From VFBF01 sp034440275 (GTDB taxonomy: Bacteria; Pseudomonadota; Alphaproteobacteria; Caulobacterales; Aquidulcibacteraceae): a stretch of 64,000 nucleotides of DNA. The position numbers were made by a program, and so were the translations under genes. The stretch covers positions 1 to 64,000 of the forward strand of contig JAWXBS010000024.1 of NCBI GenBank assembly GCA_034440275.1, given 5' to 3'. The notes under the pieces were generated by a model, which worked only from the letters and a program-made list of their open reading frames with translations, had not been told where the DNA came from and searched no databases. This document shows, in pieces, positions 45,256 to 54,502 of the stretch; the first letter of the stretch is position 1; each line of letters begins with the position of its first letter.

Positions 45256-46210
45256 CTTCGCGTGGATTGTTGCGCCCGCCACCGCGCATGCGCAGCAACT
45301 GCGCTTTCCCATCGATTGCAGTCTCGGAGAGACGTGCTTCATCCAGAACTGGATTGATCTCGATCCGGGACCGGGACGGGCAGACCCGGCATGCGGCCCC
45401 CTCTCATACGATGGCCATGACGGCCTCGACATTCGCGTGCCCATGCGCGCACTCCGCTCCGGAGTCGTTGTGAGGGCGCCTGCAGCAGGTGTCGTACGCG
45501 CCGTTCGGGAAGGCGAGAGCGACGGCGTGTACCGCGCCACCGGGCGGGTCGCGGCGGCGGGCCGGGAGTGCGGCAACGGCGTTGTGATTGACCACGGCGC
45601 CGGGCTGGAAACGCAACTGTGCCACTTGCAGCGCGGCAGTATCGCGGTTCGCACGGGCCAACGGGTCCAATCTGGACATCCGGTCGGTCGCGTCGGCCTC
45701 TCAGGTTCCAGCGAATTTCCCCACCTACACTTCTCATTGCGCCGCGACGGTCAGAAGATCGATCCCTTCAGGAATGCGATGATCTCGAGCGGAACATGCG
45801 CGACCGGCCGCACTGGAATGCCGCGCGGACTGTGGGAGCGGGCGCCCGGCTACGTCGCCACCGCCATTGTCGATGCGGGGTTTTCGGACGCTCCGCCAAC
45901 GCAAGCCGCCCGCGCCGACGACGCGCCCCCCGCCTCCGGGTCGCGTATCGCACCGGCGCTGGTCGCTTGGACGATCATCATGGGTCCACGCCGTGGCGAC
46001 GAGACGACGCTGCAACTGCTGAGCCCGGAGGGAGCCATACTGTCGGAAAGTCGTGTACCGCATCCGCGTGATCAGACCCAGTACGCGCTCTTCGTTGGCA
46101 AGCGCCGCCCCGGCGCCGCGTGGCCGGCCGGTGACTATCGTGCAGAAATCGTGGTCCGGCGCGCTGGCGCGGTGGTCGCGCGCCGAACTGAAGTCCAAAC
46201 GGTGCGCTAG
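45218..46210 (+). CDS. M23 family metallopeptidase (LytM-like)
   Basis: A 330-residue protein with a signal peptide (LFLSSFAWIVAPATAHAQ). The zinc site is built from GHDGLDIR (near residue 68) and HLH in FPHLHFSLR, with the supporting GNGVVIDHG and SGHPVGRVGLSG. A C-terminal domain of about 140 residues has no name I recognise. It is a probable peptidoglycan endopeptidase or an enzymatically tuned regulator. Its start lies inside the MORN gene, 38 bases before that stop. Confidence 0.9.
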   Translation: MNLAVWFSLFLSSFAWIVAPATAHAQQLRFPIDCSLGETCFIQNWIDLDPGPGRADPACGPLSYDGHDGLDIRVPMRALRSGVVVRAPAAGVVRAVREGESDGVYRATGRVAAAGRECGNGVVIDHGAGLETQLCHLQRGSIAVRTGQRVQSGHPVGRVGLSGSSEFPHLHFSLRRDGQKIDPFRNAMISSGTCATGRTGMPRGLWERAPGYVATAIVDAGFSDAPPTQAARADDAPPASGSRIAPALVAWTIIMGPRRGDETTLQLLSPEGAILSESRVPHPRDQTQYALFVGKRRPGAAWPAGDYRAEIVVRRAGAVVARRTEVQTVR

Positions 46211-46269
46211 GCTTTACAGGGCGCCCGGCGACGGTGAAGGTCCGGGGAAAATATAGGGGAGACCGGAAC

Positions 46270-47496
46270 ATGCTGCGCATTCTTGCGGCGGGCGCATGCG
46301 GTGCGCTGCTTCTGTCCACACCGGCGGAAGCCAAGACCTGGCGTGTCCGCCCGGGTCCGGACGCGCAGACTGTGCTCCAGACGGCGTTGATCGAGGCCAA
46401 GCCCGGCGACAGCGTGCGACTCGCGCGGGGCCGGTTCGAGCTGACCGCAGGTCTCTCACTCGATGTGGACCGCGTGTCGATCCAGGGCGAAGGCGCCGAC
46501 AAGTCGATCCTTTCGTTCAGCGGACAGACCGGCGGCGCCGAGGGCCTGCTAGTAACCGCAGACGACGTCGTACTGCGTAACTTCGCCGTCGAGAACGCGC
46601 GTGGCGACGGCATCAAGTCCAAGGATGCCGACCGCATCACCTTCCGCGACCTCCGCATAGAATGGACGCGTGGGCCGCATCGCGACAACGGCGCCTACGG
46701 TGTCTACCCGGTCGGGTCCCGCGACGTGCTGATCGACCGCGTCACCGTGCGCGGCGCCTCTGATGCGGGCATCTACGTCGGTCAGTCGCAGAACATCATC
46801 GTTCGACGCTCGCTCGCAGAATTCAATGTCGCGGGCATCGAGATCGAAAACAGTATCAACGCCGATGTTTTCGACAACATCACCCGCCGGAACACCGGCG
46901 GCATTCTCGTCTTCGACCTACCTGGCGTGCCCCAGACAGGCGGTCACTCCACACGCGTCTTCCGCAACCAGATTGTCCAAAACGACACGCCGAACTTCGC
47001 GCCGGCCGGCAACATTGTTGCGGGCGTGCCTACCGGCACAGGCGTCATCGTCATGGCGAACCGGAACGTGCACATCTTCGAGAACACGATCGCGGAGAAC
47101 GGCACCGCCAACGTGATCATCACCGCCTACCGGCAGGAGATCACGGACGCGACGTACAATCCGCTGCCGCGCGACATCGTCATTCGGAACAATATTTTTG
47201 GCCGCGGCGGCTTCGCGCCAGCGGGCGATTTTGCGGCGCTGCGGCAGGCCGGCGTTCCCTTCGGCGACGTGCTCTGGGACGGAACCACCATTTTCGTCGG
47301 GGCCGGACGGCCTCGCGAAGAGCCCGTGCGCATCAGCATCAGGGACAACCGCTCCACCACGAACCGGCCGCTGAGCTTCCTGTCGCTGGGCCTGTCCATC
47401 GCCTCCTCCCCCATGACCGACGCGCAGCCTGACGCAACCATGCCCGGTCCGCTCGCGATCGCCGAGCCCGCGCCCGTGCGCGTCCCGCAGGACTGA
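46270..47496 (+). CDS. Parallel beta-helix domain protein
   Basis: A 408-residue secreted protein with signal peptide ILAAGACGALLLSTPAEA. Repeated beta-helix turns are visible (DRITFRDLRI, RDVLIDRVTV, QNIIVRRSLA, ADVFDNIT). It belongs to the family that always neighbours the SO2930-type diheme cytochrome, encoded next. Neither has an assigned function. The last base overlaps the first base of the cytochrome gene. Confidence 0.9.
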   Translation: MLRILAAGACGALLLSTPAEAKTWRVRPGPDAQTVLQTALIEAKPGDSVRLARGRFELTAGLSLDVDRVSIQGEGADKSILSFSGQTGGAEGLLVTADDVVLRNFAVENARGDGIKSKDADRITFRDLRIEWTRGPHRDNGAYGVYPVGSRDVLIDRVTVRGASDAGIYVGQSQNIIVRRSLAEFNVAGIEIENSINADVFDNITRRNTGGILVFDLPGVPQTGGHSTRVFRNQIVQNDTPNFAPAGNIVAGVPTGTGVIVMANRNVHIFENTIAENGTANVIITAYRQEITDATYNPLPRDIVIRNNIFGRGGFAPAGDFAALRQAGVPFGDVLWDGTTIFVGAGRPREEPVRISIRDNRSTTNRPLSFLSLGLSIASSPMTDAQPDATMPGPLAIAEPAPVRVPQD

Positions 47497-48536
47497 TGCG
47501 GGCGTCCGATTTTCTGCTCGGCGCGCTCGCGCTTCTGGCTCTGGGACTCGCGACCTCGCGCGCAGCGCCCAGCCCGGCAGGACCTGATCTGTCGGTCATC
47601 CTCGCGGAGCGGCCAGCGGAGACTCTCGCTGCATACGGCCTTTTCACGGATGCGGGCGCTCTCTCGCCGGCGCCGGGCGTCACCACCTATGACCTCGCAT
47701 CGCCGCTCTATTCCGACGGCGCGATCAAGCAACGGTACGTGTTTCTGCCGAGAGGCGTGCGCGCGCATTTCAGGAGCGCGGGCGCGTTCGAATTTCCCGT
47801 CGGCGCCGTGCTCGTCAAGACATTCGCCTTCCCTGCCTACACGCCGGGGCGCGCATTCCGCGCCATCGAGACCCGCCTTCTCATCCGAAAGCGCGATGGC
47901 TGGACCGCGGAAACTTACGTCTGGAACGCCGAGGGCACAGCGGCGCACCGGCAAGTTGCGGGATCGCAGGTTTCTGTTCGGGTCGGTGCGCGCGACATCG
48001 CGTACGCCATTCCGAATCGCAACCAATGCAAGGGCTGCCACGCCGTGAACGGCGATCTCATGCCGATCGGTCCGAGCGCCGCACACTTTCAGCTGACGCT
48101 TGCAGACGTGCCATCCACACTCGAACGCTGGCGGGACAGCGGTCTCATTGAAGGCGCGCCTGCCACGGCGCGAGAGGTCATCAGCGGAACCGACGCCCGC
48201 GCGCGGGCGTACCTCGACATCAACTGCGCCCACTGCCATAGCCCTGCCGGGCCGGCGAATACATCAGGCCTCGACCTGCGCGCCGCGCAAGCGGATCCCG
48301 CCCAATGGGGCGTGCGCAAGCGACCGATCGCGGCGGGCCGCGCTTCCGGCGACCTCGCATTCGCCATCGATCCGGGTCGACCGGAACGCTCAATCCTGCT
48401 GCACCGCATGGAAAGTACCGACCCCGGCGTCATGATGCCGGAACTCGGTCGCAGCACCATCGACGCCGAAGGCGTGGAACTCGTTCGCAAATGGATCAGC
48501 GAGATGGACGCCGACGGACGTCCGCGCCAGAACTGA
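47496..48536 (+). CDS. SO2930-type diheme c-type cytochrome
   Basis: A 346-residue exported cytochrome c with an N-terminal signal (FLLGALALLALGLATSRAA). Two haem motifs are CKGCH (near residue 178) and CAHCH (near 244). A long N-terminal region (about 30-170) with YDLASPLYSDGAIKQRYVFLP is a family feature. It forms a pair with the beta-helix gene upstream (one-base overlap). A periplasmic redox role is inferred from the haem motifs; the substrate is unknown. Confidence 0.9.
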   Translation: MRASDFLLGALALLALGLATSRAAPSPAGPDLSVILAERPAETLAAYGLFTDAGALSPAPGVTTYDLASPLYSDGAIKQRYVFLPRGVRAHFRSAGAFEFPVGAVLVKTFAFPAYTPGRAFRAIETRLLIRKRDGWTAETYVWNAEGTAAHRQVAGSQVSVRVGARDIAYAIPNRNQCKGCHAVNGDLMPIGPSAAHFQLTLADVPSTLERWRDSGLIEGAPATAREVISGTDARARAYLDINCAHCHSPAGPANTSGLDLRAAQADPAQWGVRKRPIAAGRASGDLAFAIDPGRPERSILLHRMESTDPGVMMPELGRSTIDAEGVELVRKWISEMDADGRPRQN

Positions 48537-48553
48537 ACCTTAGGAGCCCGCCC

Positions 48554-49546
48554 ATGTCCCTGCATACCCCCATCTGCGATTTGCTCCAGATCGAGCATCC
48601 CATTCTGCTCGCCGGCATGGGCGGCGTTTCCTACGCCGAACTTGCGGCGGCGGTTTCCAATGCGGGTGGCTACGGCGTGCTCGGGATGGCCGGGACGTCT
48701 CCTGCCTTCATCAAGGAGCAGATGCGCCAGGTGCGCACGCTCACGTCGCGCCCGTTCGGCGTCGACCTGCTCGCGGCATCCCCCGAGTCACTGACCGAGT
48801 CCGTTGATGTGATCATCGGCGAAGGCGCATCGAGTTTCATCGCCGGTCTCGGCGTTCCCATGCCGATTATGGAAACGCTGAAGAAGGCCGGTCTCAAGGT
48901 CATGGTCGTCTGCGGTGCAGTGAAGCACGCGGTGAAGGCCGAACAGGCCGGATGCGATGCGGTCATCTGCCAGGGCGGCGAAGGAGGCGGTCACACGGGT
49001 CTCGTCGGCACGGCGCCGCTGGTGGCGCAGGCTGTCGAGGCCGTGAAAATTCCCGTGATCGCCGCAGGCGGGCTCTATGACGGCAGAGGTCTCGCCGCAG
49101 CGCTTTCTCTTGGTGCGCAGGGCGTATGGATGGGCACGCGCTTCATCGCCTCCGTCGAAGCACATGCCGCGCAGATGTACCGCGACGCCATCGTCGCAGC
49201 GAGTGACGAAGATACCATCCGCACTCGCTGCTACTCCGGCAAACCGATGCGCGTGAAGAAGAACGGCTACGTCGCTGATTGGGAAACGCGACCGCAGGAC
49301 ATCCAGTCTTTTCCGATGCAGGCGATGCTCAGCGTGCGCAACGGCGTGCTCGGCGGGATCGGCGGGCAGATGGAGGGACTTGAGGAAGATCGATCCTGCT
49401 TCGCCATGGGTCAATCCGCCGGTGGCGTACGCGACGTGAAGCCCGCAGGCGCCATCGTTGAAGACATCATGCGCGAGGCGCACGCAGCGATCGCCCGCGT
49501 GACCGCATTGCAGGCGAAGTCGCCCGCGACCGCCGCTGCGGAGTAA
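48554..49546 (+). CDS. Nitronate monooxygenase-like flavin oxidoreductase
   Basis: A 330-residue TIM-barrel FMN enzyme of the 2-nitropropane dioxygenase family. N-terminal HPILLAGMGGVSYAELAAAVSNAGGYG, the catalytic-region CQGGEGGGHTG (His near residue 147), and IPVIAAGGLYDGRGLAAAL with WMGTRFIAS phosphate binding are visible. Substrates include nitronates or enoyl intermediates; not resolvable here. It begins 17 bases after the cytochrome gene. Confidence 0.9.
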   Translation: MSLHTPICDLLQIEHPILLAGMGGVSYAELAAAVSNAGGYGVLGMAGTSPAFIKEQMRQVRTLTSRPFGVDLLAASPESLTESVDVIIGEGASSFIAGLGVPMPIMETLKKAGLKVMVVCGAVKHAVKAEQAGCDAVICQGGEGGGHTGLVGTAPLVAQAVEAVKIPVIAAGGLYDGRGLAAALSLGAQGVWMGTRFIASVEAHAAQMYRDAIVAASDEDTIRTRCYSGKPMRVKKNGYVADWETRPQDIQSFPMQAMLSVRNGVLGGIGGQMEGLEEDRSCFAMGQSAGGVRDVKPAGAIVEDIMREAHAAIARVTALQAKSPATAAAE

Positions 49547-49550
49547 GCTC

Positions 49551-50198
49551 ATGCGCACAATCGTGAAGGCTCTGGCGGCAGCGGCGATGCTCCTGCTCGC
49601 CGCATGCGAAACCACCAGCGGAGTTGGGCCGGGACCGGGCCGTCCTTCGGGGCCGCCGGCAGCGGCATGGGACGTGCGGCCGGAAGGGCGCGCGTGGACG
49701 CAGGTGGCGCATCAGGCGGTCGCGGTGCTTGCGCCACAGCTCGTCACGCTGACGCCTGGCGACATCGACGCGTTTTGCCCCGGCTATCGCGCCGCCAACG
49801 CCGAGGGGCGACGCGCCTTCTATGTCTCACTGCTCGCCGAACTCGCGCGCTATGAAAGCAATTTCGATCCGTCGGTGACCTTCACGGAATCGTTCTCGGA
49901 TGCATCGGGGCGTCGGGTCGTCAGCCGTGGATTGCTGCAGCTCTCGCAGGAGAGCGCGAACGGATACGGCTGCGGCATCACCGATGCGCAGCAACTGCAG
50001 GATCCCGAGACAAACATCCGCTGCGCCGTGCGGATCCTTGGCCGCTGGGTCGAACGTGACGGCGTGATTGCGGGCTACAATGCCGGCGCGTGGCGCGGGG
50101 CATCTCGCTACTGGAGCCCCTTTCGCGACCGCAACAAACTCGTCGATCTGCAGGCGAGCTTGAACGCGCAGCCGTTCTGCGTGCGACGCACAAGCTGA
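49551..50198 (+). CDS. Lytic transglycosylase-like lipoprotein
   Basis: A 215-residue protein with a lipobox (LLLAAC, near residue 19) and a soluble lysozyme-like domain. ELARYESNFDPSV (catalytic Glu near residue 105) and GLLQLSQESANGYG fit the Slt fold, and IAGYNAGAW follows. It likely cleaves peptidoglycan from the outer membrane side. Next downstream is a gamma-glutamyltransferase gene, nine bases away. Confidence 0.85.
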   Translation: MRTIVKALAAAAMLLLAACETTSGVGPGPGRPSGPPAAAWDVRPEGRAWTQVAHQAVAVLAPQLVTLTPGDIDAFCPGYRAANAEGRRAFYVSLLAELARYESNFDPSVTFTESFSDASGRRVVSRGLLQLSQESANGYGCGITDAQQLQDPETNIRCAVRILGRWVERDGVIAGYNAGAWRGASRYWSPFRDRNKLVDLQASLNAQPFCVRRTS

Positions 50199-50206
50199 GA
50201 GCGGCC

Positions 50207-51979
50207 ATGAAAGTCCTTGTCGCTGCCATTTTCATCGCCCTCACGTTCAGTGGTGTAGCTGACGCGCAGACCCCCACGGTTGAGCCGGTATTTGGCGGCG
50301 GCGATCGTGTATCAGGCACGCCGTGGTCCTCGCGCTCACCTGTGATCGCGCCGCACGGCGCTGCGGCGACGGCTCACCCGCTCGCCACGCGCATCGCCGT
50401 TGATGTATTGAAGGAAGGCGGCAGCGCTGTGGACGCCGCTATCGCCGCCAACGCGATGCTCGGTCTGCTGGAGCCCACCGGAAACGGCATGGGCGGCGAC
50501 CTGTTCGCCATCGTCTGGGACCCACGCACGAAGAAACTGCACGGCTACAACGGTTCGGGACGTTCGCCGCACGGCCTTGATCTCGAAACCCTTCGTCGCG
50601 TCTCGCGCGAAAAGGGCGGCGGAACGATCCCGTCGTTCGGCGCCGCCTCGGTGACCGTGCCCGGCACGGTGGATGGCTGGTATGCGCTGCATGAGCGGTT
50701 CGGACGACTGCCGATGCGCCGCCTGCTGCAGCCCGCGATCGACTACGCCGAAAACGGCGCGCCGATCCCGCAGACCATCGCGTTCTACTGGGCCAACAAC
50801 CAGCGTCGCCTGGAACGCGCCTTCGCAGAGGGCCAGCTCGAAGAGATTGCCAACGCGCGCAAGACCTACTGGGTGAACGGCGCCGGGCCCGAAGCCGGCT
50901 CGCTTTTCCGCAACCCCGACCTCGCGCGCACTTTGCGCGCGCTGCAATCCGGCGGGCGTCGCGCCTTTTACCAAGGTGTCGTAGCACGCACGACGGATGC
51001 CTACATGCGCCGTATCGGCGGTTGGCTGCGCTACGAGGACTTCGCCACGCACAAGGGCGAGTGGGTCGATCCGCTGTGCGTGGACTATCGAGCGGGCGTA
51101 TCGCTGTGCGAGCTTCCGCCGAACACGCAAGGCGTTTCGGCGCTTCAAATGCTCCAGATCCTGCGCGGCTACGACATGCGCGCACTCGGGTTCTTGTCCG
51201 CCGACAGCCTGCATGTGCACATCGAGGCCAAACGCCTCGCTTTCGCGGATCGGGCCAAGTACTTCGCCGATCCCGCCTTCGCGTCTGCCGAGCTGTCGCG
51301 CCTGATTGACCAGCGGTACGCCGACTCCCGCCGCGCACTGATCCGCATGGACCGCGCGATGGACACGCCCGACCCGGGACCCGATGTCCTGCGGCGCGGC
51401 GACACCACCTATTTCACCACCGCCGATCGCAACGGCATGATGGTGTCCATCATCCAGTCGAACTATCGCGGCATGGGTTCTGGGCTCGTGCCCGATGGCC
51501 TGGGTTTCATGCTGCAGGATCGCGGTGAGCTCTTCGCCCTCACCGATGGGCACGCCAACATCTATGCACCTGGTAAGCGTCCCTTCCACACGATCATTCC
51601 GGCCTTCGCCATGCGCAACAACCAGCCTTGGATCGCCTTCGGGTTGATGGGCGGCGACGTGCAACCTCAGGGGCACGTGCAGATCATCCTGAACATCGTG
51701 GACTACGGCATGGATGTGCAAGCGGCAGGCGACGCCGCGCGCTGGCGACACGGCGACGATCAGGAACCGACGGACGAACCCGCGCAAGGCAAGGGCAAGG
51801 TGTTCCTCGAAACCGGCGTGACGCCCGCAGTGCGTGAAGCCTTGCGCGCACGCGGTCATGACGTTCGCCCCGGCGACGGCAGCTTCGGCGGCTACCAGGC
51901 GATCATGCTTGACGCTGAACGCGGCGTGTACGTCGCCGCCACGGAAATGCGCAAGGATGGCGCCGCCGATGGCTATTGA
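50207..51979 (+). CDS. Gamma-glutamyltransferase family protein
   Basis: A 590-residue Ntn-hydrolase with an N-terminal signal (VLVAAIFIALTFSGVADAQ). The autoprocessing and nucleophile region is GDTTYFTTADRNG (Thr near residue 403), after which the small subunit begins. N-terminal ATAHPLATRIAVDVLKEGGSAVDAAIAAN and MGGDLFAIVWD are diagnostic. It hydrolyses or transfers gamma-glutamyl groups in the periplasm; glutathione is the usual substrate. Confidence 0.92.
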   Translation: MKVLVAAIFIALTFSGVADAQTPTVEPVFGGGDRVSGTPWSSRSPVIAPHGAAATAHPLATRIAVDVLKEGGSAVDAAIAANAMLGLLEPTGNGMGGDLFAIVWDPRTKKLHGYNGSGRSPHGLDLETLRRVSREKGGGTIPSFGAASVTVPGTVDGWYALHERFGRLPMRRLLQPAIDYAENGAPIPQTIAFYWANNQRRLERAFAEGQLEEIANARKTYWVNGAGPEAGSLFRNPDLARTLRALQSGGRRAFYQGVVARTTDAYMRRIGGWLRYEDFATHKGEWVDPLCVDYRAGVSLCELPPNTQGVSALQMLQILRGYDMRALGFLSADSLHVHIEAKRLAFADRAKYFADPAFASAELSRLIDQRYADSRRALIRMDRAMDTPDPGPDVLRRGDTTYFTTADRNGMMVSIIQSNYRGMGSGLVPDGLGFMLQDRGELFALTDGHANIYAPGKRPFHTIIPAFAMRNNQPWIAFGLMGGDVQPQGHVQIILNIVDYGMDVQAAGDAARWRHGDDQEPTDEPAQGKGKVFLETGVTPAVREALRARGHDVRPGDGSFGGYQAIMLDAERGVYVAATEMRKDGAADGY

Positions 51980-52020
51980 AGCGCGCAGTATCGCCATGGT
52001 TGGGCGCAAAGCCTGACGCC

Positions 52021-52422
52021 ATGAGACGCGCTCGCTTTCTCACCACGCTCATCACCGCCATCGCACTGTCTGGCGCGGCAATGGCGCAACAACCGCCTGC
52101 GCCTCCTGAAACGCCGGAGGGGCGGCGCCAGCTGTACCTGATCGAGACACGCCAGCTCGCCAACGTACTGGGACAGGCGCATTACCTGCGCCTGCTCTGC
52201 GCAGGACGCAGCGACCAGTCCTGGCGCGAGTACATGCGTCAGCTTCTCGACCGCGAGGGCGGCCCGCGTCGCACCGACCTCGTCGACGCCTTCAACGCCG
52301 GCTATCGAGCTGGAGAAGAGCGTTTTCCCGCCTGCACGCCGGGAGCACAGACGCAGGAAGGCGAGCTCAAGTCACAAGGCTTGCGTCTCGCGGACACGCT
52401 CTCTGCTCGACACAGCGATTGA
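52021..52422 (+). CDS. TIGR02301-type periplasmic protein
   Basis: A 133-residue protein with signal peptide (FLTTLITAIALSGAAMAQ). The conserved part is LIETRQLANVLGQAHYLRLLCAG and the middle NAGYRAGEERFPAC, with two cysteines that can pair. This alphaproteobacterial family has no known function. The start at 52021 follows the GGT stop by 41 bases. It is probably in the same transcript. Confidence 0.82.
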   Translation: MRRARFLTTLITAIALSGAAMAQQPPAPPETPEGRRQLYLIETRQLANVLGQAHYLRLLCAGRSDQSWREYMRQLLDREGGPRRTDLVDAFNAGYRAGEERFPACTPGAQTQEGELKSQGLRLADTLSARHSD

Positions 52423-52426
52423 AACG

Positions 52427-52663
52427 ATGCCTAGCGATTTTCACGACGTAGCTGCGCAGAAGTCTATCGCGCTTGATCTGTTGCTCAACGCCTGGGACGC
52501 GGCGCTCGCCAAAGGCGTCGCACCGGAACTTCTAGCGTCGACGGCCATTTTCGCGGCGCTGACCGATATGGTCGACATGCATGGACCGGACGCCGTGGCG
52601 GATTTCTGCGCGGCGCTACCCGCCCGCATCCGCGCAGGTGAATTTACGATGCGAGACGAGTAG
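52427..52663 (+). CDS. Small hypothetical protein
   Basis: A 78-residue acidic helical protein with no motif I know. LLLNAWDAALAKGVAPELLASTAIFAALTDMVDMHG reads like a small all-helical fold. It starts four bases after the TIGR02301 gene and its stop directly abuts the ATG of the CaiB/BaiF gene. The tight spacing on both sides supports it as real. Confidence 0.65.
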   Translation: MPSDFHDVAAQKSIALDLLLNAWDAALAKGVAPELLASTAIFAALTDMVDMHGPDAVADFCAALPARIRAGEFTMRDE

Positions 52664-53887
52664 ATGACCGCCCCTACAGCCCTCTCCGGCGTCCGCGTCC
52701 TCGATCTCTCCCGCATTCTCGCCGGTCCTTGGGCGACACAAATCCTTGCGGACATGGGCGCAGAGGTCATCAAGGTCGAAAAGCCCGACGTCGGCGACGA
52801 CACGCGCGGCTGGGGACCACCCTTCTTGCCCGCAAACGAGGGCCGCGGTGACGCGGCTTATTTTCTGGCGGCCAATCGCAACAAGCGCTCGGTGACGATT
52901 GATTTTACCAAGCCGGAGGGGGCGGCGCTCATCGCGGGCCTGATCCCGGACTGTCAGATCATGGTGGAGAATTTCAAGACCGGCGGTCTCGCCAAGTACG
53001 GCCTCGATTATGCGAGCGTGGCGCGGATCAACCCCTCTATCGTCTATTGCTCCATCACCGGTTTTGGACAGGACGGACCCTATTCGTCCCGTGCGGGCTA
53101 CGATTATCTGGTTCAAGCGATGGGTGGGCTTATGAGCATCACGGGGCAACCGGACGGCGCACCTGGCGCGGAGCCTCTGAAGGTCGGTGTCGCGGTGGCG
53201 GATCTCTTCTCCGGCATGTACGCCGTCACCGGCATGCTCGCGGCGCTGCGCCACGCCGAACGCACGGGCGAGGGACAGCACGTCGATATCGCCCTGCTCG
53301 ATTGCCAGACGGCGATGCTGGCCAATCAGGCAATGAACTACTTTGTCTCCGGCGCCGCGCCGACGCGGCTCGGCAATGCGCACCCCAACATCGCGCCGTA
53401 TCAGGTCTTCAAGACCGCAGATGGTCATATCGTTCTCGCGGTCGGAAACGACGGGCAGTTCAGATCGTTCTGCGTTGAAGCCGGCATCGCCGCGTGCGCA
53501 ACGGACGCCCGGTTCGCGACTAACCCGGCGCGCATCGCCAATCGCGCCGCTCTCATCGAGATCATCGAAGCATCCATGCGCAAACGCACCACCGCCCAGT
53601 GGATCGCCACACTTGAGCAGACCGGCGTGCCCTGCGGTCCCATCAACACCATCGATCAGGTCTTCGACGATCCGCAGGTCCGCGCGCGCGCCATGACGCA
53701 CCAGATGACGCGCACCGACGGAACGGATGTCACATTGGTGGCAAGCCCGCTGAAACTGTCGCGTACGCCCGCCGTCGCCGACCGCGCGCCCCCCGCGCTG
53801 GGCGCCGACACGGACGCCGTTCTGCGTGATCTCGCAAAGCTCAGCACCGCCGATATCGCCGAACTGCGCCGCAGGCAGATCGTGTAG
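52664..53887 (+). CDS. CaiB/BaiF CoA-transferase family protein
   Basis: A 407-residue class III CoA transferase. The N-terminus LSGVRVLDLSRILAGPWATQILADMGAEVIKVEKP is diagnostic. The probable catalytic Asp is in VAVADLFSGMYA (near residue 179). The C-terminal GPINTIDQVFDDPQV is typical. The donor and acceptor CoA esters cannot be told. It directly abuts the preceding small gene and is ten bases from the GST. Confidence 0.94.
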   Translation: MTAPTALSGVRVLDLSRILAGPWATQILADMGAEVIKVEKPDVGDDTRGWGPPFLPANEGRGDAAYFLAANRNKRSVTIDFTKPEGAALIAGLIPDCQIMVENFKTGGLAKYGLDYASVARINPSIVYCSITGFGQDGPYSSRAGYDYLVQAMGGLMSITGQPDGAPGAEPLKVGVAVADLFSGMYAVTGMLAALRHAERTGEGQHVDIALLDCQTAMLANQAMNYFVSGAAPTRLGNAHPNIAPYQVFKTADGHIVLAVGNDGQFRSFCVEAGIAACATDARFATNPARIANRAALIEIIEASMRKRTTAQWIATLEQTGVPCGPINTIDQVFDDPQVRARAMTHQMTRTDGTDVTLVASPLKLSRTPAVADRAPPALGADTDAVLRDLAKLSTADIAELRRRQIV

Positions 53888-53896
53888 GAGACGACG

Positions 53897-54502
53897 ATGA
53901 TCGAACTCACGTCCGCGCACACCGTCTATGGCCAGAAGGTCCATATCGTCCTCGAGGAGACGGGCCTGCCCTACACCGTTCGCGAGGACGTGGCGCGCGC
54001 GGCGGAAGGCGCCAATCCGCTTGGGCGCACGCCGTCCATGCACGACCCGCATGGCCCCGACGGCCTGCCTATCACGCTCGGTGAGAGTGCGGCCATCGCG
54101 TTTTATCTCGCGCGCAAAGCGCACAAGCTGGGACCAGAGAGTGCCCGCGAAACGGCGGAGTTCGACTACTGGGCTTTCATGATCGCGGCCAGCCTCAGCC
54201 CGCACTTCGCTGCAGCGTCCTATCTGGACAAATCGGCGCCGGAACGCATCGCATGGGCGGTCGAAACATTCGAAGACAATGCACGGCGCACGCTGCGTGT
54301 GTTCGAGGAACGCATGGCGACACGCCATTTCATGGCGGGTGAGCGCTTTACGGTACTCGACGCACTGCTCTATCCGCATCTCGCAGTCTCGGCGGCGCAG
54401 CTACCGGGCGGGCTTTCGAAGTTTCCCAACCTCGAGCGCTACCGCGATCGCCTCGCCCAACGCGAGGGCGTCAGACGCGGAATGGCCGTGCTTGCGGCCT
54501 AA
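53897..54502 (+). CDS. Glutathione S-transferase family protein
   Basis: A 201-residue two-domain GST. The N-terminal thioredoxin-like domain has GQKVHIVLEETGLPYTV and an ExxAI motif in LGESAAIAFYLA (glutathione site). The C-terminal helical domain has ERFTVLDALLYPHL. It overlaps the convergent TPP enzyme by four bases. Possible roles are detoxification or isomerisation in the same pathway as the CaiB gene, an inference. Confidence 0.88.
   Translation: MIELTSAHTVYGQKVHIVLEETGLPYTVREDVARAAEGANPLGRTPSMHDPHGPDGLPITLGESAAIAFYLARKAHKLGPESARETAEFDYWAFMIAASLSPHFAAASYLDKSAPERIAWAVETFEDNARRTLRVFEERMATRHFMAGERFTVLDALLYPHLAVSAAQLPGGLSKFPNLERYRDRLAQREGVRRGMAVLAA

Noticed and set aside
43132..45654. 840-codon minus-strand frame opposite the SDR and MORN genes
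   Set aside because: Low-complexity Arg/Gly-rich translation without domain features; the plus-strand genes have clear motifs.
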